From Lytechinus pictus (taxonomy: Eukaryota > Echinodermata > Echinoidea > Temnopleuroida > Toxopneustidae): a stretch of 64,000 nt of DNA. This document shows, piece by piece, positions 34,062 through 64,000 of this stretch. Each line of letters opens with the position of its first letter. The stretch's first letter is position 1. Under the pieces are notes generated by a model. It saw nothing but the letters and a program-made list of their open reading frames with translations. It did no database searches and was not told the origin of the DNA. The position numbers were made by a program, and so were the translations under genes. The DNA is taken from the NCBI RefSeq assembly GCF_037042905.1, contig NC_087247.1, positions 61,217,920 to 61,281,919 of the forward strand, given 5' to 3'.

Positions 34062-35215
34062 TAGACTATAGGCGCTGCTTTTCCGACGGCAGCGGCATCA
34101 ACACCAAATCTTAACCGAAGGTTAAGTTTTTGAAATGACAGCATAACTTAGAAAGTATATGGACCTAGTATATGAAACTTGGTCATCAGGTTAATGAAGT
34201 ATTACTAAACATCCTGCCTGAGTTTCGGGTCACATGACCAAGGTCAAAGGTCATTTAGGGTCGATGAACGGGACCATGTTGGGGGAATCAACATCAAAAT
34301 CTTAACCTAAGGTTAAGTTTTTGAAATGTCATCATTACTTCAAAAAATATATGGACCTAGTTCATGAAACTTAGACATAAGTTTAATCAAGTATCACTGA
34401 ACATCCTGTGCGAGTTTCAGGTCACATGATCAAGGTCATTTAAGGTCAACGAACTTTGGCCAAGTTGGGGGTATTTATTGAATTACCATCATAACTTTGA
34501 AAGTTTATGGATCTGATTCATAAAACTTGGACATAAGAGTAATCAAGTATCATTGAACACCCTGTGCGAGTTTCAGGTCACATGACCAAGGTCAAAGGTC
34601 AATAAACTTTGGCCACGTTGGGGGTATCTGTTGAATTACCATCGTAACTTTGAAAGTTTATGGATCTGATTCATGAAACTTGGACATAAGAGTAATCAAG
34701 TATCACTGAACATCCCGTGCGAGATTCAGGTCACATGATCAAGGTCAAAGGTCATTTAAGGTCAATGAACTTTGGCCAAGTTGGGGGTATTTATTGAATT
34801 ACCATCATAACTTTGAAAGTTTATGGATCTGATTCATGAAACTTGGACATAAGAGTAATCAAGTATTATTGAACATCCTGTGCGAGTTTCAGGTCCCATG
34901 ACCAAAGTCAAAATTCATTTAAGGTCATTGAACTCCGGCCATTTTGGAGGTAATTATTAGATTGCTGTCATAACTTTCAAAGTTTATAGATATAGTTTAT
35001 AAAATGTGTATATAGGGGTAATCACTGACAAGTCTTAGGTCGCATGATCAAGGTCAAATGTCATTTATTTTCAATGAACGTAGTATTGTATCATTATGTG
35101 AATGGTGTTTGTTGTGAATAATTATTTAATAGTACATGTAGTTTTCAAAATCAGCACTGCTGCTATATTGAATCGCGCGATGCAGGTGTGACTGCCAGAG
35201 GCGCTCCACTTGTTC
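34062..35215. repeat. Dispersed repeat with internal ~160-bp minisatellite
   Basis: It begins TAGGCGCTGCTTTTCCGACG. About six imperfect tandem units follow, containing CATGAAACTTGGACATAAG, TCACTGAACATCCTGTGCGA and CACATGACCAAGGTCAAAGG. It ends with CAGCACTGCTGCTATATTGA and ACTGCCAGAGGCGCTCCACT. Related copies are at 47090-47420, 54258-54785 and 60779-61300. In the second full copy the ends include GTCTCGCCTGC and its near-inverse, which suggests a non-autonomous transposon. Confidence 0.8.
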
Positions 35216-35576
35216 AGAATTTTGAGGGCTGTTTTGATCCTTTCAGGGGCTGATCCGCCCTTTGTGTATTTTTTTGGCAGGAAGTCAGTGTTGGGGAAAT
35301 TTGCTTGAAGTCGACCAGTGCAAAACTGCATTAGCGCCTTAGACTCTATCTCAGTTCACCAGGGCATGATTTGTCTTGGTTTTATGAGGACATTCTTGTT
35401 TTCTAGGATGATCCTTGTTTTTGCCTGGACCTACGGCATTCGCCCATATTGATAACATTGAACCATACTGTGTTTTCACTATTGACTCACTCAAGAATTA
35501 ATCAAGTAGAACGTTTCATATTTGAAAATTTGACAATAAAAATGCAAATAATTTTGTTGGTTTTGTTTATTTTCAG

Positions 35577-35849
35577 AACAATGTCATCAGCATATGAGAC
35601 TGAAGTTCTAGCTCCAAGGCTACAACCAGCAGACTAGATTAATGCATTTGCAACAGGTTCCTTATAAACGGTCGTTATTCACCGTTTAGTTTCCTTGTGA
35701 TATTACTTCATATCTTGTAATCAGTCATTAACTTTAAAATGCAACTTTATGACTGCACTCTCCGCAAGAGCGATATTTTATACTGAGGATTGATACATTG
35801 CTATACTGAAGGCAACTTTTCCAAGAACCTCTGAAAACTTTCAACAGAA
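35577..35849 (+). other. CUL1: Probable 5' UTR of CUL1
   Basis: A pyrimidine tract ending TTTATTTTCAG at 35566-35576 is a strong splice acceptor, so the exon that carries the CUL1 start may begin at 35577, with an unseen non-coding exon upstream. Stops precede the ATG in frame. Placement is an inference. Confidence 0.4.
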
Positions 35850-55311
<19,462 letters not shown>

Positions 55312-58300
55312 AATGCTTAATGCTTGGTATGAAAGAACAACTTGGCCTTCACACAAAGAACTCAAAGGACACATGTTTTTTCCCTGCTGAAATCTGTCTA
55401 CTACTGACTTAATATAGTCATTGTAGATAGCCATCTTTGTGAGATGATTCGGACCTTGGACCATGCAAGACTTCAGTTTGTTCCAGTCAGGTCCTCACCA
55501 CAAGTCACTTTGACCAAGCTTCAACAACCTTGAATTTACCCATTCATCATCAAGCAGATTAGAAAAGAAAGAACTTTAGATGTCAGTTCCGTGTTGAGGG
55601 GGATTATTTATAGATGTCTCACTGATATTTTTACTGGACTCACAAGACTTTGTTACATCTTCATAATATGATGTCATTTTTAACAATCTACATCTTGAAA
55701 TGCAAGTCCATGTGGTGAGATTGTTTTACCTGTTCATACCAGAAATATTTTTTGCCCTGTATAGATATCATACATATTAAATCACGGATGTCATGATTGA
55801 TTTCCAATGTCAATGTTATATAGTCTCTCTGGACCAGACTGCCTGAAAATTATCAGGAATGCAAAGATTTATAGTGGTCAGAACATATTTTATTCACTGC
55901 ATAATTATGTTGTACAGTGTTCATTACACTATTTCCACCATCTCTCTCAAAAGAAATCTGGATCTTAATGCACGCATGTACCAATAGTTCATTTGATTAT
56001 CAGTGTTTCATTGTTTGGTTGTATAATTCTGTTATATGATTTGTTTACTCATACTCACATAGTAAATATGCAATAGGTCCCAGTATGTTTTTTGTTTTCA
56101 CACAAAATTGTTGTTTCCAATTTTTTATAAGTTAATTTATAGAACATCTATGCTAATAAGTTGTATTGAGATGAACCTGATGAATTAGTTGGAAGTTATG
56201 TTGTTGAACAAAATAACAGAAACACATTCATTTACATAATGTATGGTCTTGATATTTGCCACGTCACTTACTGTATTTGAAAAAATCTGTGCTCACAACA
56301 ATGTAATTCACCATGAAAACTCAGAGTTGGCTTGTCTTTTTCTCATTTAAAGTCTTTACATTTAGCATGAAAGTTATATGTGATTTGTACTTCCATATGT
56401 GACTTTGTGATATTGTGACCATGGTCTAATCTGTCAGCAGCATTCAGAAGATCGTCATTTGTTCAACTTAAAAGCCTGCCGCACATTATACAATCCGACT
56501 GCGACAATACTTCTGAGAAAAAAAAATCACATTTTGCATTGAATATCAAAGTTCAAATAAGTGAAAACTGACTCATTTGAAGTTCAGAGTAATGCTAGGA
56601 ATACTAAAATCCACATTCTGCTTTCCTGCAATACTTTTAGTCAGAGTAGAGTCTAGATCATCTATAATTTTAAAATCAAGATTGCTATGACGTAACTACA
56701 ATATAGAGTTGACTTTGCTTTTATTCATACAGATATATTTGCAATAGACCTGAATTTTTATTTTATTCATACCATTATTTAGAACTTTGAGTTTAACAAT
56801 TTTATTGGTTAGAATGTTCACATCAAATGCTACTACGAATATTTCCGAAATTGGATTGCAGCAGCTTGTGTAGTGTGCATTGGGCTCAAGAACAACTGCA
56901 GTCCTGGCAGAGGATCTATCAACTCACTTCTGTAAAAACTATAATTACATTTAAGTAAGTCATAGCATTTGACTACCAAGCAGTACTTTTATGATAAATC
57001 CTTTTAAGTGATTCTCTGTAGGTATAACATTAACTCTTGGTTACATGCAGCATGCAAATTACATGACAAATGCGTATGTAATTGTTTGTACCATTGTGTT
57101 CAATACTAGTAAATGATAACCAAGAAAAATAATTGCCATTATTTGTACCAGGGGGGAAATACATGGGGGCATGTGAAAAATCAGATAAGCAGGACATAAA
57201 TTATTAGTGCTTTCTAAAAATTTCTTTTGAATTCATAATTGGAAGTGCTAAATTAATGATATAAGGAAATTTTGTTCTCATTTGTTATTTTGAGTTTTGG
57301 AGTAATTTGTAAAATTACATACCTGTGATAAAGAGGAAATGTCAGTGTCATTTCAATTGTAAACCATTACACTTTTGGTCTTGACATTGTGATTCACAAC
57401 TTATATCCTATCCATTTCCTATTCACTTCCTGTTGGATAGAATGTACCGGTAATTTACATTTACATGATATTTTATTACATCAAACCTTGCTTAAAATGT
57501 GAATATTTATTGCACATTTCTGTAAGATCTTCACCATATGGCACAGTGTTCACCTCACCTCTCATGATAAGAAGAATTGGATTCAATCACACATTCTAAA
57601 GAAACAATCATATTATAGAGAGAAGAAATATTTATATAGAGAAAGTGTAATCAGAATATATAAAGACATATATTCAAAGATCCAACATTGGTTTTATGTA
57701 AATCATTATATTCTATACTGGTTCTACTAGAAGAGTGATCAAAGATGGACTTTAGGCACAATTTTTCCGTAGAGGTATCTGATATTGCATTGAAAATATG
57801 TGATTAGAAACATTTTTATTTGGAACATTCTCCTTTTCAGAAATTTAATTTGTACAGATACAAAACAGATTTCTGTGAACATGGTCTCTGTGATTGAAAT
57901 TCTGAACAAATGGAAATATAAAGGATGATGAAACATTTGAAAAGTCAATATTTTGTGGTGAAAACTATCTTTTACGATTTATGATGAAATTATTTCCTCT
58001 TTCTTGAGGGGAGAATCATAGTTGGGATAGTAAAGTCTATATCATAAACACAGCATATTTTCTATCAATTGTGTTGTATTTATTGAATGAATTTTTATGT
58101 CTAATTTATTTTTGTTTCTTTATCAAAAATTAAAATGACCAGTAATTAAAGTGGCATTTTGTGCAAGCATATGTGTGCATCATATTCATGTTTTGCTTGA
58201 AATTTTATAAATTTAGTTGTCTTTTCTACACAACTTGATAAGTTAATATTGGTGCATAGACATTATTAATTTCAATTTTGTTTTCTTTATTTCAAAACTT

Positions 58301-59235
58301 TTATTTCAAGTGAATAGAAGATGTTATGTTAAAGCCTTTTATTTTGCTATGTCCAGTTTGTCTGTTTATGATATATAATTTTGAACAGCCATTATGATGC
58401 TTCTAATTGTTTTATAGTGATCCTATGACATATTTTGTGTTGCTATGGAAAGTGCAGTCTTCTTGAAATACATTTTTTCCAACAGCTGCTTGAAGCATTG
58501 TCACATCAACCATTTCCCTCATGTTCTTCTTTCCTGTGTATTATATCTATCAGAGTTTTTCTATCAATGATAAAACTTAGTGTCATTTTTCTGACTCAAA
58601 AGTACATGATGGATGAATATAATATAACTTCTGGAAGTTGAAAATAAGTTGAGGGGATTAGTTAATGAGAGTTTATATTCTTGCTCTGCTCAACCTTCCC
58701 TTGGTACATTCATTACAGATATGCTTGCTTTGTGTATTGTAGAAATGTATTGTACTCTGGGCAACACTTACATTGTAATATTTTGAAAATTGTTATTAAC
58801 ATGTATTATGAAATAGAGAGTCTTATCTTTGCCTGATTATTGAGGTGTTTTCATCGATGTATAGTAAACTGTAAGAAGTTATAAAAAAGAGATATAATGT
58901 GAAAGAGGGTAGTCCTAGCGCACATATTCTCAATATCTAAAGCAATGTTGATACATGGGCACACTAATCAAATGCGCAGTGAAAAAAATGTGGAGTTAAT
59001 TCTGTGATTTATTGCAACGTGATAAGCTCTTGCAAGGGTGCTCCTTAACTTATTCTTTTGAGCCTTTTGCATATATACACAGACCAAAGTTTGCTCAAAA
59101 ACATGACTTCATACATAATCCAATATCTGCTTTGCTTTCATATCTGAGATTGTATGAATATCATGAATTTATGTAACATTTGATTACTGAAACAACAAAA
59201 ATAAAAAGGTTGAAAATGATAAAACACACAATAAA
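55312..59235 (+). other. CUL1: Probable long 3' UTR of CUL1 and downstream sequence
   Basis: AT-rich, gene-free sequence after the CUL1 stop. AATAAA hexamers at 59200-59205 and 59230-59235, and ATTAAA variants near 58127 and 58144, are possible polyadenylation signals. Where the transcript really ends cannot be told from sequence alone. Confidence 0.35.
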
Positions 59236-60778
59236 CCAACACTTTTATACCATTTTTCATTATTTATATTTGTTATGCATATGAAAAAGAATATCTAGTC
59301 TAAAATTAGCATATTTGGGGCTTCATTTAATTATTTATTACGAAAAGTTTTCTTTTATACATAATTAATAGAATGAAATCATTTTGAAAAATATAATAAT
59401 GCATTTTTGTAAAAGCATTGGCATAGAAAAAAATGCTGATTTTCAGCTCGATAACACAATCCAACAGTCCACGATCAAGACTTAAAATTTTGCAACTGAT
59501 TCTGTGATATAGTGAAATATAGGCATCTTTAATCTATGATTTTTTTTTTTATTGAGAGATAAAGTATGAACTTTTAACCAGTGGCGTATTTAGTCAAAAT
59601 AATTTAAGTGGGCCAGATAATTTATGGCAGATGGAGCAAAAGTTGTTGACCTTTTTAATACAATAATCCCATTAAAAAAATAATTAATTTAGACATAGTA
59701 TTCAGGAAATTATATAATTTCTCACTTTTCCTTTCCCTGTCTTTCATTTTATTCTTTTTTACTGTGTTGTGAAACTTCTTTTTCGGTGACATGTCCCTCA
59801 AACCCCACCCTCTGTATGCATCAGTAGCGTAGGCAGGATTTTTGAAAGGGGGGGTCAAGCTGAATGAAAAGTTGACAACCAAAACTGAGAAATCAATAAT
59901 TTATAGCGGGGTGTATATTGATGTACTTTACCTCCGATCTCCCATTTTTTTCCTCTCTATTTCTCTCTCAAAATGGTCCCGGGAGGCACTTACAATGACG
60001 AGTGGATACTACGCGCGACCAAAAAAAAAAACACGTAAAAAGGAAGTCTTTCTCAAGATATGGCACGTTACGTACGTAACGTAATAAGTGTGTCAAAAAT
60101 AATGAAAAAATGTATCTATTTTTATATGAGGAAAGCTACGTGTTTAGGGTCAAATTTGCGAGGGTTAAAAGACTAAAATGTTCTATTAAGGATGTACTTT
60201 TTGCCCCAACAGTCAACACTACGTATTTAAAGTCCGATTTGCAAGAGGTGTGGGGGTTGGGCGCTCAATGATGTAGGTAAAGATAAAACCGACGTCCCTA
60301 GATATATAACAATCGTTTAGGGGTTCAATTCAGGGAAAATGGTCGGGGGAGTGCTTGGATAAATTAAAATTTTGGAGTTTGCCGCTCTAATATGTAATAT
60401 TTTGGAAGAAAAAAACCCCAAGAAATATGAAATACGACTTTCAAATTTTACTGTTTATAGGAAACAAAATTTGCCCATTTCATCGCCAAATGTCGTGATG
60501 CATAAAGAAGAAAATTTGCCTTCAAAATGAAGAAAGAACTGTTACAATTAACTCTAAACTTCTCATCGAAAGACAGCTAGGATAAAATGGCAATTACGTG
60601 TCTTGATGCTGGCGCGTGTGATAATTTTAATGAAATATCTAATAGTGATTATTACTTTGCTCCATCATGACTTACTATTTCATCATAATTATCATTGTTG
60701 TTTTTAAATCGCAATTGTCCAAGGAAACTATACTTAAGACGCGATCAGAAAACATGTAGGCCTAAAGCCGATATTTTT
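59236..60778. other. Intergenic stretch with transposon remnants
   Basis: No gene seen. CAGTGGCGTATTTAG at 59579 and GTAGCGTAGGCAGGATTTTT near 59825 look like ends of non-autonomous hAT-type elements, but no partner end could be paired with confidence. Confidence 0.4.
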
Positions 60779-61300
60779 TGTCTCGTCTACGTATAGCAGT
60801 CTACGAATAGGTGAGACACGACATTATTGGCGTCACGAAGTGGCGCCGCTACCGCCACTAAGTGACATTGAAATGTCATTATAACTTTGAAAAGAAAGTA
60901 AGTAAGTGGAGCGTTGTGGCCCAGTGGATTAGTCTTCGGACTTTTAGACAGAGGGTCGTGAATCCCAGCCATGGCGTAATATCGGTCTTTGGTAATATCC
61001 TTCGAAAAAACTGATCTACAATGTGCTGCACTCAACCCAGGTGAGGTAAATGGGTACCGGTAGGAAGTAATTCCTTAAAAGGCTGTGTGCGCTATGAACG
61101 CCTAGCTTAGCCGGGTAATAGGAGCGCCTTGAGCACCTAACAAGGTGGATATGTGCGCAATATAAATACCCTATATTATTATCATATTATTATATTAAAG
61201 GACGCATTAAAAGTGAAACGCAATTTCAAGGTCATTTAGGGTCAATACCACGATGTGGTATATCAACATCGAACTTACCTATTTTTTGGTCCATGAAACT
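60779..61300. repeat. Third copy of the GTCTCGCCTGC repeat, split by a SINE
   Basis: The left part (TGTCTCGTCTACG...GAAATGTCATTATAACTTTG) and the right part (TCAAGGTCATTTAGGGTCAA...CATGAAACTTAGATATAG) match the family at 34062. They are separated by the SINE at 60907-61190. Confidence 0.7.
60907..61190 (+). mobile_element. tRNA-derived SINE (family 2)
   Basis: GGAGCGTTGTGGCCCAGTGG gives a tRNA-like start with an A-box. GGTCGTGAATCCC is a B-box-like segment about 40 bp on. The 3' part has GCGCCTTGAGCACC and GCGCAATATAAATACC, a tail type seen in many animal SINEs. It differs from family 1 at 11519 and 44651. Confidence 0.75.
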
Positions 61301-61964
61301 TAGATATAGGCCCTATAGTTTGTTTTTCACGGCCGGGCAATCGGTATACACGCATACAGTGAAAAGAGTATCACATTTGCCAAAAACATGACTGTGAAAA
61401 GTATACTTTTCAACACATGAAAAGACTTTATACTTTATCTCATCATGCAAATATTATATTTGAGGAAATATATAATTAGGTAACATCAAAAGTACTGATT
61501 GGCCGCGGGGACTCGAGCCCCTTTGAGTAAAACTCTGGGATAGAACATAAAAGGATGACCACGGCTTGTTTAGGGACCATTTTGAAAGTCCGTGGATATG
61601 GTGCTGTCCATGCAAGGCCCTCTCAATGCGTGTCAGCTTAGAATTTTACTCAAATTTTTTGCCATCTTAGGCGTTAATATATGACAGGTGACACAAATCG
61701 TGTTTAGGGTATAGGCCTACTATTATAGTGCATGGGCCCTGTATAGGCCCTATATGTTTTTAAAACAATAATTATAATAAAATTATTGATTGCCTCAAAT
61801 GGGAATCGGCCATGTTAACCAGGTACTTTTTCGATCAAAAATTTCTGCTCGATTATTTAGTTGCAAACACATCTTGTTCAGGATCACACACAGTGCCCAT
61901 AATGTTCAAATTTATTAAGGACAAAATAAATATAATAAAAAAAAAATAAGATGACGATTGCCTC

Positions 61965-62110
61965 GATCAAAAGGCAGTCGTCATCATCTTTATCATCGAT
62001 CACCACCACAATTCATCATCATCGCTTCATCATCATCGTCGTCGATCGTCATGGTCGTCGTCTACGACGATGACCACCACCACGCACCATTATCATCAAC
62101 TTTATCATCA
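61965..62110. repeat. TCATCA/CATCGT trinucleotide-rich tract
   Basis: Imperfect ATC/ATG/GTC triplets. A second patch lies at 62285-62385. The 125-codon open frame across both (Ser/His/Asp-rich start) is a repeat artefact. Confidence 0.85.
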
Positions 62111-62389
62111 AGGTGCACCCGGCGGCCGAGTCATACCAAAGGCGATTATGGTTGGGTTGCAAAAATGGAAATGTCTGCCTTCTTGCTGTATAGGTACAGC
62201 CATATAGCACTGCATATAGATTGGAAGGGTAATAAAAACATTTTATATTCTGCAGTTTTGAAGTGGCTACGCTGGGTGAGTAAATGTTATCATCATGATC
62301 ATGATGAGGGTGATATGATCATCCCCGTTGCATGATCATCATCATCATCAGGAGCAGCAGCGTTCGTCATCATCATCATCATCTTTGAA

Positions 62390-63560
62390 TCATGCTACGC
62401 GTTAGATATTATTACCAATCAAAAACAATTAGTTAAGGCAGTGGAAAATATAATCAGAATATCATTCCCTGCGTATGAATTAAACATAGTCCGCGCGGGA
62501 GGCGCTCCCTGACTATGCTATCGAGGAACTCTTCCCTCTATTCTCTAATCGATCAGTCTTTGAATTGAATGGCCAGATTCAATCGAACATTCTTCTGATT
62601 ATTGGAGAATTAGACCATACATAATTATTTGTATATGTTAAAAGAAACGTTAATGTATTCAAAATCATACTCAAATTGGTAATCAGACCTATTCATTTTC
62701 AAAATAGAGAAACAACTCTTTGCTTTTTTTTTCTTTTACAAAAATTGATTACTGCTCGCGAGGCCGAGAAGTCCTTATTACATAGTCTTATTTAAGTCGT
62801 CTACTGAAAATTTTCCCGTTAATATAAATTGAAACTAGCACATTTATGTAACTTTCATAGGAAATAATTCATAATTCATGGTATTTTTATTTCATATTTA
62901 TCTATTTTTTGTATTTTTAACCATCATTTCTTTCCTTGAGAATATTATCTTAAAAAATTCCTACTATGAATTACATAAAGGCTAGAGTAAACATTCGCGC
63001 AAATCCTATACCTCGCGTATACAGTACATATGCAAGTAAAGTTTAGTCTTTACTCAGGATTGTGAAATAACGAGGAAATTCGGGACATTTGCATGTCAAA
63101 GAAAGACATGTTACAAGACTTTATACGCATTGTGTGAACATGAGACCGTAACATTGGTTTTCTGTAGAATTACTTTCCCAGGACAAGGCAAGGCCCAAGT
63201 TCTTTTCCAATTCACCTCAACTTCAGTCAGTCTCCATGGTCTCCGGCCAGGCCAAGGCCAAGAATCAGTGCTGAGGCCGACAGCGAGGAAGGTTTTGAGA
63301 GAGGTAGTGCATGTATGTAGTTAAATTAAGCTTCTTAATCTTATTTTAGGAATCAAAGTTGAGGAAGGAAGGGAAATGAATCTGTGAGAGAGATGTGTTT
63401 GATTGAGTTAGTAGGCCTATTCAAGGGATATCATATCATTGTCTCATTGTGTTTGCAATTTTGATTGTCACTTGAACACGCTGATTTTGACTCTTTAAGT
63501 TCAGGTTGAGACAGTTACAAATAGGTCTAGATCTACAACTACGGTACAAGACAAAATAAT
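62390..63560. other. Intergenic stretch, no gene seen
   Basis: AT-rich, with a somewhat GC-richer patch at 63180-63310. It may include the promoter and 5' UTR of the candidate gene that starts at 63564. Confidence 0.4.
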
Positions 63561-63563
63561 AAA

Positions 63564-63721
63564 ATGGAGGTGATGGAAGAACCAGAAGAAGAACACTTGG
63601 AAGCCACTGCATCTTTGGTAGCTTCACAGTTACAACCTCAGCTCAGCCCTTGGGATCCTATCAAATGCAAGGATTGGGAATCTCAGAAACCGAGTCAGTT
63701 GTGTCTACTTCGAATAAAAAG
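63564..63721 (+). CDS. Candidate first coding exon of an unidentified gene
   Basis: An ATG with context AAAATGG opens a 52-codon frame starting MEVMEEPEEEHLEATAS and running through LSPWDPIKCKDWESQKPSQL to a possible donor AAAAG|GTTTGT at 63721-63722. The frame ends in a stop shortly after that donor. Its acidic start and Trp/Cys-bearing middle look like real protein more than repeat-derived sequence, but I do not recognise the family. The remaining exons would lie beyond the window. Confidence 0.4.
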
Positions 63722-64000
63722 GTTTGTATCCCAACTTTAGCTTGGTCTTGGAAGAGCTGCTTAAAGTTAAGGGTTAATTCTTCAAGGTGTCTGGACCGGT
63801 ATTTGTCTTTGTTTGGATAAAAGCATATAGTGTCATTTTTTAGTGATTTTATTACCGACTGGCCTTGTAACCGAGCACATTCATTTACACATATCACATC
63901 TGAATTTCCAAAAAATAATTTCTTGTACATTGAACATTTTTCCATTTCTAAAAAAAATAATAAAATAGAATAATGATGGAAAAGAGCTAACAAATTTTCA

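Noticed and set aside
61958-62335. 125-codon frame
   Set aside because: It is composed of ATC/GTC triplet repeats with no motif.

Overview
This is a stretch of an animal nuclear genome, most probably from an echinoderm such as a sea urchin. The evidence is a split gene with GT-AG introns, a eukaryotic tRNA, tRNA-derived SINEs, a LINE fragment, many short inverted-repeat transposons and an AT-rich, microsatellite-laden background. The species call rests on the general look of the repeats and not on a database match.

There is one complete protein gene. CUL1 (cullin-1, the scaffold of SCF ubiquitin ligases) lies on the + strand from 35850 to 55311. I could assemble 19 coding exons with consistent phases and consensus splice sites, giving a 771-residue protein with the neddylation lysine at K715. 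Its introns are full of small transposons. A possible first coding exon of a second, unidentified + strand gene sits at 63564-63721. A tRNA-Gln(TTG) gene lies on the - strand at 28409-28480.

The largest single object is a 13.9 kb Ty3/Gypsy-type LTR retrotransposon on the - strand (11812-25687). Its LTRs are unusually long (3.8 kb) and nearly identical, and it is flanked by a 4-bp target duplication (CATA). In transcription order it holds a TATA-driven 5' LTR, primer site, gag, protease-RT-RNase H, integrase, a third open frame (two C2H2 fingers plus a highly charged tail) and a purine tract, then the 3' LTR. The third frame starts directly after a strong splice acceptor. The pol region has a frameshift, an apparent RNase H deletion and a stop-containing gap, although the insertion looks recent. 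It sits 11 bp upstream of a tRNA-derived SINE.

Region by region: 1-11.5 kb has no genes and holds tandem repeats (about 165-bp alternating units at 1.2-2.2 kb), two inverted-repeat elements (2.97-4.31 kb), and two oppositely oriented arrays of a GCGCGAAGCGCGAGC-bearing repeat (5.3-6.2 and 9.1-11.2 kb) on either side of a GAAA microsatellite. 11.5-25.7 kb is a SINE and the LTR element. 25.8-28.0 kb is a 5'-truncated LINE. 28.0-35.2 kb carries the tRNA, a double inverted element punctuated by three copies of one 11-mer, a hAT-like element with an 8-bp duplication, and a minisatellite-bearing repeat. 35.8-59.2 kb is CUL1 with its probable 3' UTR. 59.3-64.0 kb is intergenic repeats and the possible new exon.
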